Shown: positions 34,378 to 38,085 of the stretch, in pieces
Layout: every line of letters starts with the position of its first letter
Numbering within the stretch: the first letter of the stretch is position 1
From: an uncultured Chitinophagaceae bacterium
Lineage (GTDB): Bacteria > Bacteroidota > Bacteroidia > Chitinophagales > Chitinophagaceae
Assembly (NCBI GenBank): GCA_903895845.1
Contig: CAITVK010000107.1
Location: 1-38,085 of the forward strand
DNA length: 38,085 bases
Reading direction: 5' to 3'
Program-made: the position numbers and the translations under genes
The notes under the pieces: generated by a model
The model's database searches: none
What the model saw: only the letters and a program-made list of their open reading frames with translations
Told to the model about the DNA's origin: nothing

Positions 34378-35306
34378 CTGCTACTCATTGTTCTTTGAAC
34401 TTTCTTCACTACTCGTTCCCAAATGGTTGCTTTTGGATAAACGAAGTTGTATATTTTCAGATGTAAGTCTTTATAAAATGTTTCTTTCGATTTTCCTTCT
34501 GGAATCAATTTGATTGGCTTTTTTTTCAGTTCATAATACCATTTGTATTTCCCTTTTCCCAACATATACTCCAAAAAATCTTCATCAATGCGATCAAAAA
34601 ATGGAAACAAAGCATAGGTTACTTTCATTGATACCGACCAGATGTTTGCCTCTGCATCCTTCATCCAATAGGAATTTTTATAATCCAAGCGATGATAGTA
34701 CCAGCTATTTGCTAATATTACTTTCTTGGCTCCTGTAATTGCTTGTCTTAACCCAAAAGTGGAAGTATCCAACGCACCACTTCCCTCTGCATATCCTTTT
34801 GCTTTTGCCCAACTTTTTTTTGTAAACAAGTAATTACCATGTTGCCCTGGCGTATTTCCACCAACCAGATATTGTTTGTTGTCAAAAACACCCGCTGGCA
34901 AATGCCAAGTGTAGTGAGGCGCTTGTTTGTTGTCGGTAAAAAAATGTTGCTCCTGAAATGACGCTACATCTGCATCTTGCTCCAATAGGTATGCTTTTAA
35001 TGGTTTTATGCTATCGGGAGCCAATACATTGTCAGAGTCCAAACAAAAGAGCAATTCATTTCTTGCATGCTCAACGGCCGTATTTCTAGCTGCAGCCCCC
35101 CCCTTGTTTCTTTTATGATTGAGTACTTGAATAATTGGAAATCTAGCTTTAAGGTCGTCTAAAACTTGGGCAGTATTATCAGTGGCGCAGTCATTGACAA
35201 CAATTAATTCATCCCCTTCCTGAAAATTAGTTTCAAGGATAGAGATAACAGACTCTGTTACTGTTTTAGCGCAATTATAAGCTGGAATAAAGAAGGAAAT
35301 ATTCAT
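34374..35306 (-). CDS. Family 2 glycosyltransferase
   Basis: This 310-residue GT2 has ISFFIPAYNCAKTVTESV at 3-20, IVVNDCATDNT at 35-45, KRNKGGAAARNTAV at 65-78 and CLDSDNVLAPDSI at 88-100. The C-terminal part has a GALDTSTFGLRQAI element and a basic tail. Its base composition is visibly higher in GC than that of the fkbM and acyltransferase genes of the same block. The ATG shares one base with the upstream acyltransferase stop (TAATG), and its end overlaps the GT11 gene as ATGA. Confidence 0.85.
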   Translation of the reverse strand: MNISFFIPAYNCAKTVTESVISILETNFQEGDELIVVNDCATDNTAQVLDDLKARFPIIQVLNHKRNKGGAAARNTAVEHARNELLFCLDSDNVLAPDSIKPLKAYLLEQDADVASFQEQHFFTDNKQAPHYTWHLPAGVFDNKQYLVGGNTPGQHGNYLFTKKSWAKAKGYAEGSGALDTSTFGLRQAITGAKKVILANSWYYHRLDYKNSYWMKDAEANIWSVSMKVTYALFPFFDRIDEDFLEYMLGKGKYKWYYELKKKPIKLIPEGKSKETFYKDLHLKIYNFVYPKATIWERVVKKVQRTMSSR

Positions 35307-36402
35307 TAAACGGCTCCATTTGAAAGAAAAGATAACTTTCTGCCTAATGGCTTCTCAATAAATTGATAAAACAACCATGCAAAAGCTGAAAGTAGCAAAG
35401 AGATAATTATTGGGTACAAAAAATTAAACCTGCCTAGACAATAACTATATTTATATACCAAACTGATTCCAATTTCTGCGTGAACTAGATATAAAGCATA
35501 AGAAGCAAGTCCTACCTTGGAAATAGGGTTCCATGTCAAAGTATTGAGAACATTTGGAAAATAAATAAAAAGAAAAAATAAGAAAAGCATCAAAAGAAAG
35601 GCAATCCTAAATTGAAGTTTATTTAAAAAAATAAATTGTAAACAAGAAGCTAGTATCAAATAACCCATACTTTTTAAATCCCTCTTATCATTATAAAGAT
35701 CAAAGAAAAGTACACCAATCGTGAAGAGTAAAATAAATTCAGGCAAATTGAATCCTGAATAGAAAATTTTTTCATAAATCACAAAGATTGATTTGTTTTT
35801 TAAGTGAAAAATATTTGACGTATTAATATTTTGAATTAGTCGATGAAGTGTATAAATAACTAGGGCAGTAGAAGTAAAATTTCTAGTGAAAGTTTTCCTA
35901 TTAAAAAAAAATAAAAGACTTGATAATACATAGAATTGAATTTCAACCCACAAAGACCAATAACTGCCGTCAAGATATTCAAAATTGCTACTTTTATGAT
36001 ATAACAAATTAATTAACCCTGGGTTTAAAAATGACCAACTAAAAAGTAGGTTCTTAATTTTTTTTGCCGCTGGAAACAAATTGCTCGTATCTATAATACT
36101 AACTAAGGAGAACGTAATAATCGAACAAAGAATCATTGTAGGCAAGAGCCTGATTATACGTTTTATTACAAATTCTTTAAGCGATTTTGTCTTTGTTAGC
36201 GTATATGAAATAACAAATCCAGAAATTATGAAAAAAAAGTGTACACCTAGAAAACCAAGGTGAAAAAATTATCCCATTTCTGTCCAAAAGAATAGTATTT
36301 ATCATCACTAGCTGTGCTATAAAAATGATAAGCCATAACAGAAATAATGGCTAAAAATCGAAAACTATCTAAGATTTTAATTCTGCTATGTTCTTTTTTC
36401 AT
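35306..36402 (-). pseudogene. Acyltransferase-3 gene with a one-base frameshift in a T6 tract
   Basis: An ATG at 36402 opens KKEHSRIKILDSFRFLAIIS then VMAYHFY, a typical acyltransferase-3 start with the catalytic His at 26. The frame ends at TAG after DNFFTLVF. One frame over, the family sequence continues without loss: HLGFLGVHFFFIISG, then SYTLTKTKSLKEFVIKR, then IIRLLPTMIL, and on to a normal C-terminus at 35306. Restoring one T in the T6 run at 36263-36268 (A6 on the plus strand) joins both parts into 365 residues, the usual size. Alternatives are a slippage-prone (phase-variable) tract or a sequencing error. A TTG internal start at 36145 would give only 279 residues without the active-site His. 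Confidence 0.88.
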
Positions 36403-36692
36403 TACTATACATCATACGACTTCAACCCCAAATTAGTTTTCTATGTTGAGACTTCCAACCCTATTACTATTTCAGCAAATTAGACGTAGGAATAAATAAA
36501 AAATATTCTTTAAATAAGAAGACTAAAATAATAAGGCTGCTGACGGCTATAACAAAATTGTATAATCATAATTTATTACTGCAATGTTTACTGTGTAGTG
36601 TTTGATGAAGTATTGCATTTTGCAACAATTATTCACTAAAATCAGCGATACTGAAGAAAAGTATAATGCACTTTATCCCTAGCTTGATTTCA
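36403..36692. other. Untranslated gap between blocks VI and VII
   Basis: This 290-bp AT-rich gap has no plausible gene, no clear hairpin and no promoter consensus that I can defend. Fragments such as ATTACTGCAATG and TATTGCATTTTGC recall the units of the 21-bp arrays, but I could not lay them out in a convincing 21-bp register. Confidence 0.6.
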
Positions 36693-37919
36693 TTATGACA
36701 CCCTTGTTTTATAGACCAATATCCGCTTTTCAAAATATTGATAGCTCAAGTGTGCCAATCCCACAAGTACAACAGAATAACCAAAAAAACAGATTGTCTC
36801 AACTAAACGATTTGAAGTCAGCTTATCCCATCCCCCCAATCTATTCCCAATCATTTCCATAGTGGCAACTAGTGGATTATGAAACAAATAAATGCCATAA
36901 GATATCTTGCCCAGATAACTGATGAATGAGTTTAGAAATACTTTGGGAAACAAAGGAGTGCCTTGTATGGCTGGAAGGATAAGCGATACCGCCAACAAAT
37001 TTACAAGCGTATATTGATAAAAAGCCCTGATATTGATAAGAAAATACTTGGTAGGTTCATCAAACCAAAATCCAGGAAAATCATATCCCAAACTTTTACC
37101 TTCCATGTGTTCATAACCAGATTTTCTAAAAAAATAGAAGCAACACATCCCAACCAACAGCCAAACAGTCAATGTAGAAAAAAATGTAAGGTAAGGCTTT
37201 GCTATTTTAAAGTTAAAAACTGCCAAAGCTGCCCCCATCGTTAAAGCATCTGCCTGACAAAAGGTATTCGAGTACAATAATTCACCCAACCAATACCGGT
37301 CAGTAACGATGTGTGCGCCATACAAAGCCGCCCATAATCTAATTAGGGGGCATAGAACAATGATAGTTATAATAACCCTTTTGAGGTTTTTGGCAGATGC
37401 GAAATAGATAATAAATGGGAAAATAAGATAAAATTGTTCTTCAACTGATAGTGACCATAGGTGACCAAAAAATTTATTGGAGCTATCTGGCCAGTGAATA
37501 AAGTGGCGAAGATTGATTTTGATGTTGTAGGTGTACGTTAGATAATAGGGATAATCGTGTGTGGCTGCATAATAGGCTCCCCGCCAAGCCTCTAAGGAAA
37601 ACAGAGATGGAATTAAATGGCTAAAAATCAGAATTAAAGCAAAGCCGACCACCAAAAAAGCATAGTATAATGGGAATATACGTAAAGCCCGTTTGTAATA
37701 AAAATGACCAATGTACTCTTTAAACGGTCTTTCTTTTGTTTGCAACAAGATACGTGTAATGAGAAAGCCGGACAGTACAAAGAAGATATTTACGCCTATC
37801 CAACCAAACTTAAGCGAAAGAAAATTATTAGGCCAATGCGTAGAAATTACCAGAAAGGCAGCCAAGGCACGTATGCCATCTAGCCCAGAAATATAACCGA
37901 GGCTTTTATTTGATTCCAT
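36693..37919 (-). CDS. Acyltransferase-3 family membrane O-acyltransferase
   Basis: The 408-residue multi-pass protein has ISGLDGIRALAAFLVISTHWP at 10-30 (split here: ISGLDGIRALAA, then FLVISTHWP, His at 28), WIGVNIFFVLSGFLITRIL at 40-58, KRALRIFPLYYAF near 90, and HLWSLSVEEQFYLIFP near 150-165. All are landmark acyltransferase-3 motifs; the SLSVEEQFYL segment places it in the OafA/YrhL-like branch. About ten helices follow and the C-terminus is basic. It is intact, unlike the acyltransferase just downstream in block VI. The ATG lies inside the last 14 nt of the upstream GT gene. Confidence 0.9.
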   Translation of the reverse strand: MESNKSLGYISGLDGIRALAAFLVISTHWPNNFLSLKFGWIGVNIFFVLSGFLITRILLQTKERPFKEYIGHFYYKRALRIFPLYYAFLVVGFALILIFSHLIPSLFSLEAWRGAYYAATHDYPYYLTYTYNIKINLRHFIHWPDSSNKFFGHLWSLSVEEQFYLIFPFIIYFASAKNLKRVIITIIVLCPLIRLWAALYGAHIVTDRYWLGELLYSNTFCQADALTMGAALAVFNFKIAKPYLTFFSTLTVWLLVGMCCFYFFRKSGYEHMEGKSLGYDFPGFWFDEPTKYFLINIRAFYQYTLVNLLAVSLILPAIQGTPLFPKVFLNSFISYLGKISYGIYLFHNPLVATMEMIGNRLGGWDKLTSNRLVETICFFGYSVVLVGLAHLSYQYFEKRILVYKTRVS

Positions 37920-38085
37920 CTAATTCTTTTATTACGTACTTACACCATTGCTGGTAATACAACTCATTTTTAAACGCCACTGCTGCATTCTTTCCCTTTT
38001 TCAATGCTTCCTTTTTGTTGAGTTTACACAATAGATTATCCAGTTCATCCACGGTACTCGCATAATAACTGATGCTTTCCCAATC
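37906..38085 (-). CDS. C-terminal end of a glycosyltransferase, probably GT4 (runs off the right edge)
   Basis: The last 59 codons of a gene enter from the right edge and stop at TAA (37906-37908). The translation ends with SISYYASTVDELDNLLCKLN, then KKEALKKGKNAAVAF, then LYYQQWCKYVIKEL. A helical tail with a final basic/aromatic helix of this type is common at the C-terminus of GT4 enzymes (the part after the donor site), but 59 residues do not prove it. It overlaps the start of the acyltransferase gene by 14 nt, so the two are probably translated together. Confidence 0.5.
   Translation of the reverse strand, partial: DWESISYYASTVDELDNLLCKLNKKEALKKGKNAAVAFKNELYYQQWCKYVIKELDGIK

Noticed and set aside
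35306-36145. Complete short acyltransferase of 279 residues starting at 36145
   Set aside because: The start would be an internal TTG (Leu of RLLPTM), and the motifs upstream of it are present in another frame, so it is the tail of a frameshifted gene.
36560-36680. A third 21-bp-period array
   Set aside because: Motifs such as ATTACTGC and TATTGCAT recall the array units, but the copies do not fall into a consistent 21-bp register.

Overview
The window is about 38 kb of one very large surface-polysaccharide (capsule or exopolysaccharide) locus. Every supported gene is on the minus strand, so transcription runs from high to low coordinates. The AT-rich DNA, the lack of clear Shine-Dalgarno sequences, the multi-SLBB export protein and the intergenic repeats point to the Bacteroidota. 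A soil or water member of the Chitinophagaceae or a relative is my best guess, but that is inference. I count 35 genes: 24 glycosyltransferases (GTs; one cut by the window edge), five acyltransferases (one WcaF-like hexapeptide enzyme, four membrane acyltransferase-3 proteins), one UDP-galactopyranose mutase, one FkbM-type methyltransferase, a Wzy-like polymerase, and an export set of Wzx flippase (partial), Wzz-like co-polymerase and Wza-like SLBB outer-membrane protein.

Six untranslated gaps of 183 to 445 bp cut the locus into seven gene blocks: I (1-4878) wzx, wzz, wza and a GT2; II (5148-11545) WcaF, GT2, GT4, Wzy, GT4, GT4-like; III (11991-18647) two acyltransferases alternating with GTs and a CgeB-like GT; IV (18831-23003) two GT2s, a GT8-like enzyme and a GT4; V (23336-31255) glf, a GT90, an uncertain GT and five GT2s; VI (31630-36402) a broken fkbM, GT2, GT11 fucosyltransferase, GT2 and a broken acyltransferase; VII (36693-end) an acyltransferase and the tail of another GT. 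Inside blocks genes overlap or nearly touch, so each block looks like an operon segment. Most gaps hold some repeat structure: two hold tandem arrays with an exact 21-bp period (4929-5093 and 11711-11878), one a perfect 20-bp inverted repeat (18734-18777), one REP-like palindromes, and one a degenerate CACAAAG-type repeat.

Functionally, cytoplasmic GTs would build a lipid-linked repeat unit, with galactofuranose (glf) and an alpha-1,2-fucosyl residue (GT11) as likely parts. Acyl and methyl groups would decorate it, Wzx would flip it, Wzy would polymerise it under Wzz control, and Wza would carry it across the outer membrane. No priming sugar-phosphate transferase, tyrosine kinase or nucleotide-sugar pathway other than glf is present, so these must lie elsewhere. 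Two genes in the AT-rich block VI carry single-site lesions: an in-frame amber codon in fkbM, and a one-base frameshift in a T6 tract of an acyltransferase. The least explained features are the two 21-bp-period arrays at block boundaries.
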